Made by a program: the position numbers and the translations under genes. The notes under the pieces were generated by a model. It made no database searches. It had not been told where the DNA came from and saw only the letters and a program-made list of their open reading frames with translations. Positions 11,614 to 25,129 of a stretch of 64,000 nt of DNA are shown here, piece after piece. The stretch comes from Podarcis raffonei (lineage: Eukaryota; Chordata; Lepidosauria; Squamata; Lacertidae), in NCBI RefSeq assembly GCF_027172205.1, contig NC_070612.1, positions 30,157,183-30,221,182 on the forward strand, given 5' to 3'. Each line of letters opens with the position of its first letter. The stretch's first letter is position 1.

Positions 11614-14600
11614 CTATAAACCATCAGTATTGTCCTTGTCCAGTGGCATGGGCTTTTTTCTTGCCATGGTAGCAAACAGTGCATCCATCATCCCCAAGAC
11701 TTCTAGTAATTCTTCTTGGAGATCAATCTCTTTTTCAATGAGATTTTGAAGTTTTAGAAATTGCTTGTCAATAACCGAGGACTGTCCAACCACAGGCATG
11801 TAGATTTCTGCGAAGGAAGAGATACAAGTTAAAATGGAACTTCCCTGCTTAATGGGGTTTATCACATCTTATAAGCCTAAAACGAGTTTCCAGCCGCACC
11901 TTTAAAAAGTCTAAAATCGTTTTATTGAAGACAGCAAGGTTTTGCAGGCTGGCATCTTGTATCAAATGAAAGAGGCAATGAGAAGTTTAATGAATGAAAT
12001 ACAAATGGTATCGTCATCCTGATGGTCATTGTTTATAAAAAAAAAACAATGTTTTTTCAATAAAATAAAATGAGGTCTAAAAGTGCTTTCAAAATTGTTC
12101 AATTAACAGTTACCCTTATAACTGTTATAAGCAGATATTTTATTAATTTTGCTTTTTAGAAGGAAACCATTTATTATTATCAACACATTTATAAAAGTGC
12201 TTTGCTCAAGCTTCCAAAGCAGCTGGCAACGTAAGTCACAACCAGCTTTCAATTAGTCTCAGGGTCAATTTTTTTTTATGGTAGCCCAAATCTCAGTTGT
12301 ACGGGTGTATGTATATATCTCAATTTTAACTCATGAGCTATTGCTGCAATCTGCTCCAATTGTATTTTTTATCTTTATGAATGCTGTTTTTATTATTATG
12401 TTACGTGAGCTGGTCTTTGACCGTAATAAATTATCTAGTCTCTGTGGAAAGCAAAAAAAGGACAGGACTGGCATGGAAGGCTTTCTATGAAAGGGCTTAA
12501 ATCCAGCCACAAGCAAAACTGTGTGTGTCGACTTTTAAAGGGTCAGCTTCTCACACAGCAAACTGCCCAGTAACTATGATCTCCATCAGACCATCAAGGT
12601 GCCTCAGCCACCCAGAGATCGGGCGGGTGGCGAGTGAACTCAGCATCTTTTCAATTGAAGCACCCTTTCCTTGGTCTTCTGCTCAAAGAAGACCCCAGAG
12701 CCAATCACTTTTTACATACCAGGTGAATATCTTTTAATATACATAGGCCTTTAAGAAAAAGTAAAGTTTAATTATTTGTTTGCATCCAGAGGCACAACAG
12801 CATAAGGACATTCATGCAAGGGGATTTCCCCATCCCCTCCTCTCCACTGCGGCCCTCTGAAGATGCACGAACTATGGATTCGCCCCCCCCTGTGAAATGC
12901 CATGGGATGAAAAGTGGTGCTGCAGTGGGAGCAAGGAAATAAAAATCAGGCCCCTTGCACAAGGTGTCTTGACTCAGTTTCAGCCAATTTCCTCTTTCCT
13001 ACTGCAGTGCCCCTTGCCTGACCCCATGCCTTTTCCATCTTTCTTCTATAGTAGAATTCAGGATGGCACATGCAGCGATCAGACGATCTCTCATCCAGTC
13101 ACTAACCAGATCCCAACCCACATCGTGCGCCTTCAGACCACAAACTTCTATTCAATTGGTTATCATGGTAGTGTAAGAAAGCCTTGCACACAAAGCAAAG
13201 GCCATACCAATACATAGCATGGACATCCTTCTTTGTGAATAGAAAATAGGGTGTCTTTGGTTACCTGGGTATGAATCAATTCTATTAGTATTGTCAGATA
13301 TTAGTGTTAGGATATTTCCGTTCCACCTTAAAAGGGAGCAGGCTTTGTGAGTCACAGAGTCTGCGTATTTCCTGTTCACAGGATGTTTATGTTTTCAGTT
13401 GCTTTCGTTTCTCTTGTTGCCTGAGCATACCGAAACAGGCAGTCATGTTTTTCTTTGTTCTGATCAACGCTGAATAAACTTGGAAAAATGCTCTCCTGCT
13501 GTGCATCTCTCGCTGTGTGAATTCTGCTGACAGAGTGTGCACCAGCCTAAGAATGTGGCAATCTATTTCTGAGGCTTCGTGTCGCTAATTGCTGATACTG
13601 CCTGTCTACGGGAGGTCGATGGATCGTCCGGCAGCCGGCTTGGGGGCTATGATGGACTTTGCCTCCCTGGCAGTATCCCAACAATTAGTACTTACCTATA
13701 ATCATTTCTGCAATGTTTATCAGCACAGGAGCAAATCTTGCATCAGTCACGTGTCTGCAAGTTAATAGCCAGATGTTAGCAATTTTCACTATTGTAGAAG
13801 AAACACACTGAAGGCTATGTTCTCTGTCATAGGGAGAAGGTGCTGTACGGAGATGGTGAGATGCAAGTGAGAAATAGAGGACAACTGCTGGCTACCAAAG
13901 TTCCTTCCCTTCCATCCTATTTCTGTTAACAAGAGAGGAATTGAGGGTACTTCTACCAATCATATTTACCTCTCTTCTATGAGCTAGGTATTCAGAATAA
14001 GTAAGAATTAAGGATTATACTATTCCAACATCCATATTAAAGAATCACATACAGTGGTACCTTGGGTTACAGACGCTTCAGGTTACAGACTCCGCTAACC
14101 CAGAAATAGTACCTCGGGTTAAGAACTTTGCTTCAGGATGAAAACAGAAATCACACAGCGGCGGCGCAGGAGGTCCCATTAGCTAAAGTGGTGCTTCAGG
14201 TTAAGAACAGTTTCAGGTTAAGAACGGACCTCCAGAATGAATTAAGTTCTTAACCCGAGGTACTAATGTACATGGAGGATGGCCAATGACCAAGGATAAA
14301 GGGAGTTGTTGCCCAGTAACGTCTCAATAGTTCCTTCTGCTCCTCCAGTTATTCTGCCAGCTGCAGCAATCCGAAGAGGAGAGGTGAGAGCTAAAAGCGG
14401 GGGGGGGGGGCCTGAATTGCATGTGCCGATCTGACCTAACTTGCTGGCTCTCTGGCTGTAGGCATCTAGTTCAGATGTGTACATAGAAGCTAAGCAGTGC
14501 TTTGCCAGGACTGGGTTCCTGTGATCATCCCACCCAAACCTTCACAAGCTGGCCTTTCTTTGTTCCACTTTGACATGGCAGAACTGTCTGAAAGCCTTGC

Positions 14601-17600
14601 TTTAGAAAGCAGAATGCCCTGTGCCATTTCTCCCAATCTGTAGCACAATTTTTTGGCCCAGAAAACACAATTACGAAAGCAATTACCTTATCAAGAAAGA
14701 AAGGAGGACACTGAGCTGTTTTTCATCTCTCCCTGCGAGTGCGTTTTTCAAGGTTCCTCTGCGGTTTAATTCCTGAAAGACCGTGACTATAACTTCAGGT
14801 GGCTTTTTCCTCGCGGAATCCTAGAAGCACAAAGCAAGGGGATTGCATGAACTTAAGCAATTTGAATCATGCCTTGTCCATAAAGAAAAGGGAATGCATT
14901 CAGAATGTATCTAAAATTCATTAACGGGACAGCTCATTGGGCTTCTAAGCCTCCAGTTCCTGTCAGTCCTTTAATAGCAAGGAGCTGCTCAAGGACCATC
15001 AAGTGAAACATCTACAACTCTGGCTTCTATTCCCAACCAAAATAAGATGTTATTTCTACAAATAGAGCCCATGCCCAGCAGTGGTGATAAGAGTCTGTAG
15101 ATTTTGGCTAGACTACAGTAGAGCTGGGGAATGTTTTTCAGCAAGAAGTCCACATTTCTTTCTGGGCAACTTTCTGAGGACCACATATGAGCGCTGGGTG
15201 AGGCCAGAGAGAAAAGTAGGCAGAGCAATGAAAAGTTTGACATGTATAGATTAGTTTTACATACTCTCATTCCTCTCCCTCTGTCGAGGAATGTGTAGCA
15301 TAATCAGGGTTCCAGGACACAATCTAGCAGGCAAATACACTCAGGGACACAGGAAAGCAGACCCAGTGAAGGATGTGGCCTGGGAAGAGTCCCAGAGACA
15401 GATGGAGAGGTCTAGAGGGCCATAATCGGCCAGACAGAAAGATCTACTCCAAGACTAGCACTTGTGAGTTTTGCTTTCTGGTATAAGTAAGTACATAAAA
15501 CAGAAGAAAGCATGGCTCATCAAATATAAAAAGGCACTTGAGTATTTTTTAGTTCATTAAGGCTCAGGAGTATACCCTACACAAATGGAGTGGGGTCCCT
15601 AAGACAGTTGGATGGCGCCTTGTACGCCTCCTTCCGACAACTCCTGCAGCAGAGCTGGTGCTAAACGTATTGCTGTGCTTTGGACCACATCAGTGAAACC
15701 AAGAGGGCGGTCTTTTTGCCTGAGCAGCCCAGGACCTCCATACACACTGCTCAGGCTTGCACCCTGGGGAGGTCACTTTGGTGCTGCTGACACAAGAGTT
15801 TGACTTCACCCCAGAAGGCACATTGCTCTCCAGACAGACGGATGCCAACAACAACAACAACAAAAATACACAACAACCTTTTCATGAGATTTTCCACTGT
15901 TGGAAGTAACATCCATGCTGTAACTATGGGCTGTATCTCACTAAACTATTGACTGTACAGGATGACTACTGCAAACACAATGGAACAGCCTCTCCCTCTC
16001 CTCCCTCCACGTACCCCCAAATCTGATCCAGAGCTGGAGGGACCCCAGAGCAGAGGAAGGGCAAGTTCTGCTGTACTTGTGGGAGTCATTCTGCACACAC
16101 AATTATTTAGTTGTACACAGCCCATGAACAATAGAAGGCCTTTGTTTATGGATCATTTTATGCCACATTCACTGGAAAGTTTTATGGTACAATAGTATAA
16201 CTGAAACAGAATCATCCAATCTAAAAGGTGACTCATGTACTACTAGCTTACCTCAAGCACAGCATCAAGAGCCTTAGAAACCTGGAAACTTCTCAGGAGC
16301 TTATCATATTTCTTCAAATATGTTTTGGCAGGCCTACTGACAATGAAATCCTCCTAAAAGATGAAGGGAGAGACAATCCATGATAAAACCCACAAACCAC
16401 CATCCCACCTCCTTCAATATCACCTTTGTATTGTTTGCATAGTTTATCCTGCCATAGAAATGCAAAACCAGATACATTTTGTTCTTGTCAAGTTTATTTT
16501 CCCCTACACCCAGTACAGTGTTACCTCGGGTTAAGTACTTACTTTGTTCCGGAGGTCCGTTCTTAACCTGAAACTGTTCTTAACCTGAAGCACCACTTTA
16601 GCTAACGGGGCCTCCCGCTGCCACTGCGCAATTTCTGTTCTCATCCTGAAGCAAAGTTCTTAACCTGAAGCACTATTTCTGGGTTAGCGGAGTCTGTAAC
16701 CTGAAGCATATGTAACCCGAGGTACCACTGTACACTAAAAGTAGGGAACGGTCTGATTCAGTATACGGCAGCTTCCTAAGTTCCTCCAACTGATCAGTCA
16801 ATGAAATGTTGCAGCCTAACTAACTTCCCCTTAAGTCTTTGTTACTCAGTTTCAAAAACATGATCTGTTAATGCACCTCTTTTGCTAGTAGAAAACAGGA
16901 CTTGCTCTGTGCATCCTTTCGTTCCATACCTGCTTCGGCATGTAGTTCTTTCCTTTCACAAAGGTCCTATAGGCAGGCCTTCTCCTCTGCTGCTGAAGCT
17001 CTCTTGCACCTTCATGCTTCCGGTGTTTAACATTCAGTATTCCATTTGTCATGCCTACAACTAGAGATTCATCCTCAGGCTAAAAGGAAAGAGAAACAGG
17101 CTTGCTTAACCAGAAACTGTAACCCAGACACACATTTTTTAGTTCTCTGTCTTTAGTTTAAAGCTTCCCATTTACAGCAAAGAAGAATTGCCTCGGGTAA
17201 TATTTATTTTATTAAGAGATTATTTTTTTTAGCTGCCCTTCAGCAGTTAGGTATCAGGGCAGTATATAAAATAACGAAACAATGGCTTCTGATATTCCAT
17301 TCTGAGCAGAGGGCAATTGTGAAAAGACATCCTTGGAAGAATGGAATCAAGTTAAAGCCTGTCCCTAATTACCTGGCCTAGGCTACATCCACAGCACATA
17401 TTTAAGGCGTTCTCGTTCCATTTTAAAAGTCATAGCTTCCCTCCTGCAAAAAATCTGGGGTACTGTACTCTGTTTAAGGGCCTCCTTTGGGGACGCAGGT
17501 GGCGCTGTGGGTAAAAGCCTCAGCACCTAGGACTTGCCGATCAAAAGGTCGGCGGTTCGAATCCCCGCGGCAGGGTGCGTTCCCATCGCTCGGTCCCAGC

Positions 17601-20600
17601 GCCTGCCAACCTAGCAGTTCGAAAGCACCTTTGGGTGCAAGTAGATAAACAGGGACCGCTTACTAGCGGGAAGGTAAACGGCGTTCTGTGTGCTGCGCTG
17701 GCTCGCCAGATGCAGCTTGTCACACTGGCCACGTGACCCGGAAGTGTCTTCGGACAGCGCTGGCTCCCGGCCTATAGAGTGAGATGAGTGCACAACCCTA
17801 GAGTCTGTCAAGACTGGCCCGTACGGGCAGGGGTACCTTTACCTTTACCTTTACCACCTCTCAGGTCCCTTAACAACAACTATAGCTCCAAGCACTCTTG
17901 GGGGTGGGGACGACTTTAAGAGGAGCAAGAGAACTTTAAATGTATGATGGAGCTGTGACCCAGGTGAGGTTAAGCCCCAGCAACGTCTTCTGGTCTAATA
18001 ATGCAATCTTATGCATGTTTATTCGAAAGCAAGTTCCACAGGGTTTATTTAAAGATAAGCATGCATAGGATTGTGATGTCCACTGCTTGAGGGATTGATG
18101 TGATCGGCATTGGTGCCAACAGCCTTTAACTTGCCAAATTTGATGGTTCATGTACCTATTTACAATTAAGGCGATCTACGATGGCTTTGGGCAGTACTGT
18201 CACCTCACCTGTAATCACCTGCCTGGTGAAAACAGTATCTATTTGAAAGAAAACCTGGTGTAATACATTCCAGACAGACCCCTTTCGGGGGGGGGGGTCC
18301 CACATTGCTTCCATACCATTATTGCAAGCACAACTGAAAGAAACCTCTTGGGGTACCTACCAATCCTACAATTCTATGAAGAAGCCAGTGTGTGACTTAG
18401 TATGTGTCTAAGCTCAATTTTCAAATTGTCAGGTAATCATTGCTTGCCAGAAGGTTTATTTTAGTACTTACTGCCAAGGCAAGACTGAGAATGGATGCTG
18501 CATAGTTAAAGCTGTGGACGACCTTGTAGGAAGTTGTACTGTAAACCTTCACATGCCTACGAAGAGAAAAAAAAATACAGATTTCAGAGTACTCAACAGG
18601 TTAAATATTACATGAAAATGTGACTTGCCTCCAGTTGTTGCAAAAAAACCCCCCATATTTAAAAAATATGTGGCTAAACCCATATTTTCAAGTCGTATCT
18701 TTTAGTGAAGGGGGGGAAACCAGAAGTAGAGTAAGAATGCATGCAAGTCAATATTCTTGGAACGCTGCTAAATTGTATATCCAGCTCTACATTCTGCAGT
18801 CTGCTTGTTTATTGAATTTATAACCCACCATTCCTCCCGAGGGAGCCCAGGACAGCAAACAGATCCACAATTTAAAGACAAAAACAAAGCACAAACTTTC
18901 TGAAAACAGTTACATGTAAAAAAAAAAAAAACATTATTCCATCCAGTGATTTTCGGGTTGCCAGGAGTAGAATTCCACCAAATTCCTGGGTAAAAAGGAA
19001 TTTTTCTGAAATTCCTTCTGAAAGCTAATGGTGATAAAGGCACCTTTAACAAGTCACAAGACAAAACAGAAAACACACAGCTCTGTGTATGGAATTACAC
19101 CTCTACACAGAAAGCTCTCTAGAAAAGCCAGTAAGAGAAACTGTGAAAAATACAAACCTGTCTAGTGAGCCGGAAAGCAGCCTCTGACCAGAGCTACTCA
19201 GACACAAACAGGTTACAGTCTTATGGTGATTTCTCAAGGACACTAGTAACTGTCCTCCTCTAAGGAAGTCCCAGACTTTAACATAACGACCACCTTTTTT
19301 TAAGAAGAAAGGATTATTTGTACACAAATAATAAACAAGGCATTTCCTAGGCATGCATGAGTACTGCCACAATTTTCCCTCTAGGCCAGGGTTCCCCAAA
19401 CTTGGGTCTCCAGCTGTTTTGGGGAGTACAATCCCCATCATCCCTGACCAATGGTCCTGCTAGCTAGGGATGATAGGTGGGGGAATTTGTGGCCTTGTAA
19501 ATGTTACTGAACTGCAACTGCCATCAGCCCTAGCTAGCATGGCCACTGATCAGGGATGGTGGGAGCTGTAGCACAGCAATGAGGACAACATATTCCCCGC
19601 CCAGAACATATAATCTGATAGGAGATACAACATCCCCTTACAGTAGGAAGCAATTGTCTCCTATACAGACTGCATTACACACAGAGACCTACATGAACAA
19701 CAACAGCAATCCAAAGTCAACCTTGCATGTTTTTTTCTTAAAAAGATTATGGGAAACCAAGATTGAAAACAGCATTTCAATATACCCTTGAAAAAAGACT
19801 TAGAAGCTATTATCTAGCAAGCACAGGGCTTCAGCCAAAAATGGTACGGAACCTTACAGCAGTACACTCTTGTCACTAGGGTCTGCACCCTCCATCAATT
19901 ACAAAGAGGGAAATAAGTAAGATAGATTGCAGATAGAACTAGAAACAAGCTGTACGGTTGGAAGGAGGGAGGAAGGGAGGGAGGGAAACTGCCCGTTTGA
20001 TAAAATACCTGCAGTCACAAGAAGACCTCCGGAAGGAAAGAGATTAACACTCTCAACCGGCTGCCCATGTTCTATCGTCATGACGCTTTTTTCTGCCCGT
20101 GTATCAAACACTTTCACAGTATGATCATATGAACCTAGAAGGCATCCCAGAAATAAGGAAAAAGAAGAGTTTGAGGGTTGTAACAGTTGACATCATGACT
20201 ACAAGCCTACTATTTCAATGCGTCTGTACTGCATATGACTTAGCTGGATGCAACCCCGAGATTTTAACATACATAGAATAATGGAATGTTGTTCTAGGTG
20301 CAACTTCCACCCTGCCCAGACCCAAAGCACAGTGTATTATTGAAACAGCCACTGGCGTAATATAAAACATCAATGATCAACTCACATCTCGCCCCTCCAC
20401 ACCAAATCACACTGAAAGCAGCTGTTCTGAAGGGACACACCACTTTACCCAAGCATGATTCCGGAAATTACTGTTAGAGTCTAAAATAAATCGCTCACTA
20501 AAAAGAGTGCAGCAAACACCTGTGGGTTGTTTTCATTTGATTTGTGATTTTAATCCAAAGAAGCCATTTAGTGACTCCTCTCTCATCACCCATGTCTGGG

Positions 20601-23600
20601 CTGCAATATTTTTAAATGAGCCAACTACAATTATGTCTTCTTATGCAATGACTTCTACTTAGATCAAGCATGAAGAAAAGGAAACGCAAATGCAAAAAAA
20701 ATTAAAAAAATTCAGCTTAATCAGAAAATCATTCTGCCTGAACAGAGCCACAAAAATTTACAAGCAAAACAATATTAAGAAGGCATTAAATTAGAGAAGC
20801 AAATGGCGGTTACAGAGCAATAGGGAAAGCAAGCCTTCTATAGCAGGAATGGGGAAACTCTTTCAGCCTGAAGGTCACATTCTTTTCTGGGCAACCTCCC
20901 AAGAGCCAAATGCCAGTGGGGCCAGGGGCAAAAGTGGGCAGAGCAATAAATGTACCTTTGTGGAGAGCAGCCTAGTTGTCTCACATATACACCTCTCTGT
21001 CCTCCCAAGTGGCCATTATCAAAGTTCAAGGACATATTCCAGCCAGACAAAAGCACTCAAGGAGGGCATGAAATGAGGCTGGTGAGGGGTGTGGCCTGAC
21101 CAGATCATGTGCTGGAGGGGGGGGCATAGGGAGAGAGAACCAAGGGCCAAATAGAGCAACATGAAGGGTTGCATTTGGCCTCCAGCCCTGATTCTCCAGC
21201 TCTCTTTTATGGTAAACCTGCAATATCTGCAAAGAAAGTGTGCCCAGCAGTGATACAGAGTAGTAGAAAGTGAACCACCAACCTGTTACAAAAAGATCAG
21301 CATTCAGTTTACTAGTACAGCCACATCTCACATAGTCTGTGTGCTCGTTGTAGGATACGATTTCTGATGCGGATGAAATGTCCCACACCTTTGATGTGTA
21401 ATCATCTGCTCCAGATACTATTCGGAATTTATCGGATAGAAAGCCCACAACATGTACTGCTCTAAAAAGAAAGATTCAAAGTTCCCCAAATTAGTCCTTT
21501 GCAAATGTTTGGTCACATACTTGAATTTTCCATTAATCTCCAGTATTATTTATGGTGATGACGGTTACATTTATATCCCACTTTTCCTCCAAGTTCAAGG
21601 AGGCATACATGGGTCTCTGCTCCCCATTTTATCCTCACAACAAGCCTGTGAGGTAGTTTACTACTGACAAATCTCTAGAAGACCTAGACACAAAAGCTTT
21701 CAAGGCAAATCCAGGAATTGAGAATCCTGAGAATATTCTGCTGAGATGACCTTGGATGTATGATTTGATGTGACGAATTCACCAGAAAGCTAAATGAAAT
21801 TTCCTGCTTTTGTACATCATGAAAAAGAAAAGTAGACATATTAAAGTGAGCTACCTGGAATGGACTGAGGTGTGAGCCAGTTTCCTTAGGTGACTAGTAT
21901 TCCAGAACAGCAGGACCATAACTGACAAAGCCTTGCTCTCAAGACAAAGGCACACAAAGCTCAAGTTGGCAGGAAGGTCATCAAAGAAAAATTCAGTGCA
22001 AAATACAGGCTACGAGCTTGATGCATCATGATTACACAAAAAGCACTCATTAAATGCATTTTCAATACCCAGTGATCTTACAGAGTGTAAAACAAATCTT
22101 TGCAGAATGGACCTGTTTTAAGTAAAATATGCTCTCTTACTTAGTATGGCCATCAAACTGTCGCAACGCTGCTCTCCCACTGGTATCAAAGAGTCGAATG
22201 ATGCCCTCTTCACTGCCAGCAACCAGCAACTTCCCATCATCTCGATATGTAGCACAGTATGCTACATCTTTGAAGCGAGAGAATGTTTTGATTGGTTCTT
22301 GAGAGTATCGACCGTAAATGTGGATCTAGAACAAAATGCAATGTGTACATGGAGAGCATGACATACAGATGCAACTGAAATACCAAGCTATCTCTTTTGC
22401 CCAATAGCAGTATTGTCGCTGGACTTCAGCCATTCATTCCATCTATTGTTAGCACAAGGCCCTTCATGAATGGAGAGGGGGAGATTTGGCGCCTCTAGGC
22501 TCTGTGCACAGAGGCTCTATGGAAGTTGAGCATGAAGTGTCAAAAATGGATGGTGATAAGGGGCAGGGTTTTCCATTAATGCAATGACAGCCCTGAAAAA
22601 TTCATTCCCCACCCCCACCCCACTGGTCTGAATGGCAACCAGTTACTTACATGGGAGAAAGTAAAAGGGCAACACTCAGGGGACTATTGGATCTTGTGAA
22701 CCACTTCCAGGCTATACATTTGATTTGATTTCAAATCATGCAATCATCATTGTGATGTCAGGTGATTGACAAACATGTGGTCCCACCTACATGTCAAATT
22801 TGGCTTGCAAGGGATGGGGGAGAGATAACAAGCTGGTCTACCAGTCAAATCCAGTCCTCCACCCCTGCTCTAAGCCACAATTTACCATTATATCCAAACC
22901 AGGTCAGACAGAGATGATATTATCATCAAGAATTACAATCTATAAATAAACTTTTGCAGCTTAAGTAGTAAGTTTTCCCCCATTCTTCCATTGCCAGACA
23001 TGCTTTTTTCCTTCCAGCATACGTTCCATCCATTTTCAGTTTATTTTCTAAATACCGCACATATCCCGATGCCCCAAACAATCAGGTGATCATTATCTGT
23101 ATACAACAAAAATTTCAACAGGGCTTTATGAAGGCAAACAGGATACTAAAGGCCCTTTGCAGATAAAGGCAGCACAGTCCTATGGTGTTACTTTCGCAGC
23201 TGCAACACAAGCAGACAAAATAAGTGTGCAAGCAAACTTAGCAGAGCCCTATATAATACAAGTACAAGAAGAGGCTGTGAAAACTGGACTATATTTTAAA
23301 CCTTACCCTTGATGAAGCTGTGACAGCATAGTTATATGGAGGAACTGGAGAAAAGTCTATTTTGTTCACTGCACCAAACTCCTTTATCTGAATAGGAGCC
23401 TAAAAAAAAGTTAGCATAATTAACATTGTGTTCTTAAGACAGTTCCTTTAACAGAATATTTACAAAAGTGAGAAAGAATAACATCAAAATGTTAAAATAT
23501 TTATTAGATTACAAACTTTTAAAAACCATACAAAAATGTACTAGGTTTTATTTGTTTTAGTGCTATAACTCCCATATGGAATTGCATGTACAGGATTTCA

Positions 23601-23963
23601 TCTGATTATTTAATTCATGTACTCTTGATTCTTGCATAGTTGTTTCTCTGTTTCATTATAGCTGTTTTATAAAGGTTTTAATTTTTTCTTTGCACTCTAG
23701 TGTCATAACAAAGCAGTATAATTGCGGCAGAGGTACATCTATTTAAAAAAACCATATATATATATAACATATTATTCTAATATAAGGAAGTACAGAACTC
23801 AAATGCAAAGTTTCCATGCATTCTCTTTCAATCTCCAAGTCAAATTAGTGAGATTGAAACAATGTATTATTACCTTGAAATTCTTCCAGTACGAAGTATC
23901 CTTTGTTACTTTCTCACCAAGCTTTGGAAAAGACTGAACTTTAACAGGTTTGTACTCAGCCAT
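11614..23963 (-). CDS. UTP15: UTP15, small-subunit processome WD40 protein (12 coding exons)
   Basis: UTP15 is a nucleolar subunit of the t-UTP/UTP-A subcomplex of the U3 small-subunit processome, needed for early pre-18S rRNA processing and linked to rDNA transcription. Coding exons in transcript order: 23874-23963, 23307-23399, 22141-22325, 21283-21461, 20009-20134, 19158-19293, 18472-18556, 16930-17079, 16252-16353, 14687-14820, 13696-13754, 11614-11807. All junctions are GT-AG, phases agree, and the sum is 1533 nt or 510 residues (human 518). The N-terminus reads [20 protein letters not shown]40 blades occupy about residues 30-330, with [24 protein letters not shown] and [17 protein letters not shown]. 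The UTP15 C-terminal domain follows ([34 protein letters not shown]). It ends at DNTDGL, lacking the last seven or so residues of the human protein. Introns host several MITEs and a SINE. Identification rests on remembered human sequence. Confidence 0.97.
14052..14268. mobile_element. Tigger/mariner-like MITE (family A), in UTP15 intron
   Basis: It starts CAGTGGTACCTTGGGTTACA and ends AACCCGAGGTACTAATG, with flanking TA (14050-14051, 14269-14270). The interior matches the copy at 7555 almost throughout. It lies in the intron between coding exons 11 and 12 of UTP15. Confidence 0.8.
15127..15437. repeat. hAT-like DNA transposon remnant in UTP15 intron
   Basis: It shares 'TTTCTGGGCAACTTTCTGAGG', 'GGCAGAGCAATG' and 'GTGTGGCCTG'-type blocks, in the same order, with the repeat at 20842-21200. 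The pair therefore represents one dispersed family. Termini are eroded, and the hAT assignment is by general resemblance to reptile non-autonomous elements. Confidence 0.45.
16516..16730. mobile_element. Tigger/mariner-like MITE (family A), inverted
   Basis: Reverse orientation relative to the copies at 7555 and 14052. Ends are CAGTGTTACCTCGGGTTAAG and CCCGAGGTACCACTG with flanking TA (16514-16515, 16731-16732). It sits in the UTP15 intron between coding exons 8 and 9. Confidence 0.8.
17489..17855 (+). mobile_element. Sauria SINE with intact ACCTTT tail
   Basis: The head is GGGGACGCAGGTGGCGCTGT with a well-kept B box (GGTTCGAATCCCCGC). The 3' end is a run of three ACCTTT units, the diagnostic tail. 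It is inserted in a UTP15 intron, antisense to the host gene. Confidence 0.9.
18000..18085. repeat. Dispersed palindromic 'cataggattg' repeat
   Basis: Two inverted halves, 'GCAATCTTATGCATGTTTAT' and 'AGCATGCATAGGATTG', surround a central 'GTTCCACAGGGTTTAT'. Related halves occur near 42120, 47205, 50095, 50300, 56260, 57650 and 62880. I cannot assign the family; the inverted layout suggests an old non-autonomous DNA transposon. Confidence 0.45.
19385..19572. repeat. Two overlapping hAT-type palindromic MITE fragments
   Basis: A segment starting CCAGGGTTCCCCAAACTTGG runs to GCTAGCTAGGGATGATAG (about 19385-19472). It is followed directly by a second fragment with CAACTGCCATCAGCC and TGGTGGGAGCTGTAG. 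The two belong to the families of 49705 and 8215 respectively, so one inserted in or beside the other. Confidence 0.5.
20842..21200. mobile_element. hAT-like non-autonomous element in UTP15 intron
   Basis: It begins CAGGAATGGGGAAACTCTTT and ends near TTTGGCCTCCAGCCCTGATTC, an imperfect inverted repeat of the start. The internal 'AAAAGTGGGCAGAGCAATAA' block is shared with 15127-15437. It has no transposase frame. Confidence 0.55.
21560..21665 (-). repeat. LINE/SINE-derived remnant (CR1-like 3' end)
   Basis: The blocks TATATCCCACTTTTCCTCCA, CAAGGAGGCATACATGG and TTTTATCCTCACAACAAGCC are typical of the reverse complement of reptile LINE 3' ends. It sits just upstream of UTP15 coding exon 5, in intron DNA. 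Confidence 0.5.
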
Positions 23964-24449
23964 TTTATCTTAAGTACAGTAAAAGTTCTTCAAGTAGCAA
24001 AATATAATCTTCCAGCGTTGCAAATTTCATATGGCAAAAGTAGACCAGGCTTCTGAGGAGGGGAGAACAAGAGTACACAAAACACTGAAATCTATCTATA
24101 ATACTAAGCAAACATGTACTGCAAATTTTAAAGCAACTCACATACTATTTGTTACCCTATTTTAATCCTCATCTAAAACAAGTATTTTGTTCCTCATTAT
24201 ACAGCTTCAATATTTGGCAGTTTTCTGTATCTAAAGCAGACTAGAATAGCTGTCTAAACCCTTCTAACGGAACTCAGTACATATCAGTATTTTGCCTCAA
24301 AAACAAAACTTATATATCCTGAACGTGTAAAGCAACAAGTGGTTTCAAAATAACTCTGAACTGTCTTAAGTTTCTCCAGGATGACAGGATCTTGTGCAAA
24401 GCAATCACAAACTGAACTGACATGAAGTCTAGGGAGTAAATGATCATAG

Positions 24450-24620
24450 GAGTATAGAGAGCTGCCTTATACTTAGTCAGACCACTGACATATCTAGCCA
24501 AGTACTGTCCACAGTAACTGGCATCAGCTCTTCAGAATTTCAGACCCTACCTGAAGATGCAAGAGGTTGAATCAATAACCTTATGTTTCCATGCTCTACC
24601 ACTGAGCTACAGCCCTTTGA
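24450..24620 (-). mobile_element. tRNA-derived SINE, minus strand
   Basis: On the minus strand it starts with an A-box-like GTAGCTCAGTGGTAGAGCAT and a degenerate B box (GGTTATTGATTCAACC). It continues through a body that includes AGTTACTGTGGACAGTA. This is a separate tRNA-derived family from Sauria SINEs, with fragments at 9405, 16748 and 26860. It lies in UTP15 intron 1. Confidence 0.65.
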
Positions 24621-25129
24621 TAAAACTACAGAAAAGCAAAAACTCAGAGCACTGCCATTTGAGTTTCTTAAGGGTGCAAGCAAAGTCAATATTAGCTCAA
24701 TCCAAACAAAACTCTCAGTAAATGTCAGCTATTAACACCATAGTTAATAAGCATGTTTAGGACTGCAGCTTACAAAGAACTTGATGTACAAGACAGAACA
24801 ACATTCCTGACTTCACAAACCAGGAATAGTCAATGTGTTGGGATACTCCAGGTATTGCTGGACTTCAGCTTTAATAATTGCAATTCAGCATAGCCAAAAG
24901 AGAAGCTTTTGGAGTTATTTCTCCTCCCCCCCGAAAAAAGGTAAGTGAGGTAGAGCAGAGAGAGAGAGAAAGAAAGAAAGAAACACATGACACAAGTTAT
25001 GTATAGCGTGGAGAAAGTAAATAGAACATTTTCTGCCTCTTTCATAATATTAGGGTCTTAGGATCACCAGATGAAGCTTGTCACATGATGAAATTGGATT
25101 GGAGGTTCAGAATAGACCAAATAAAAGTA

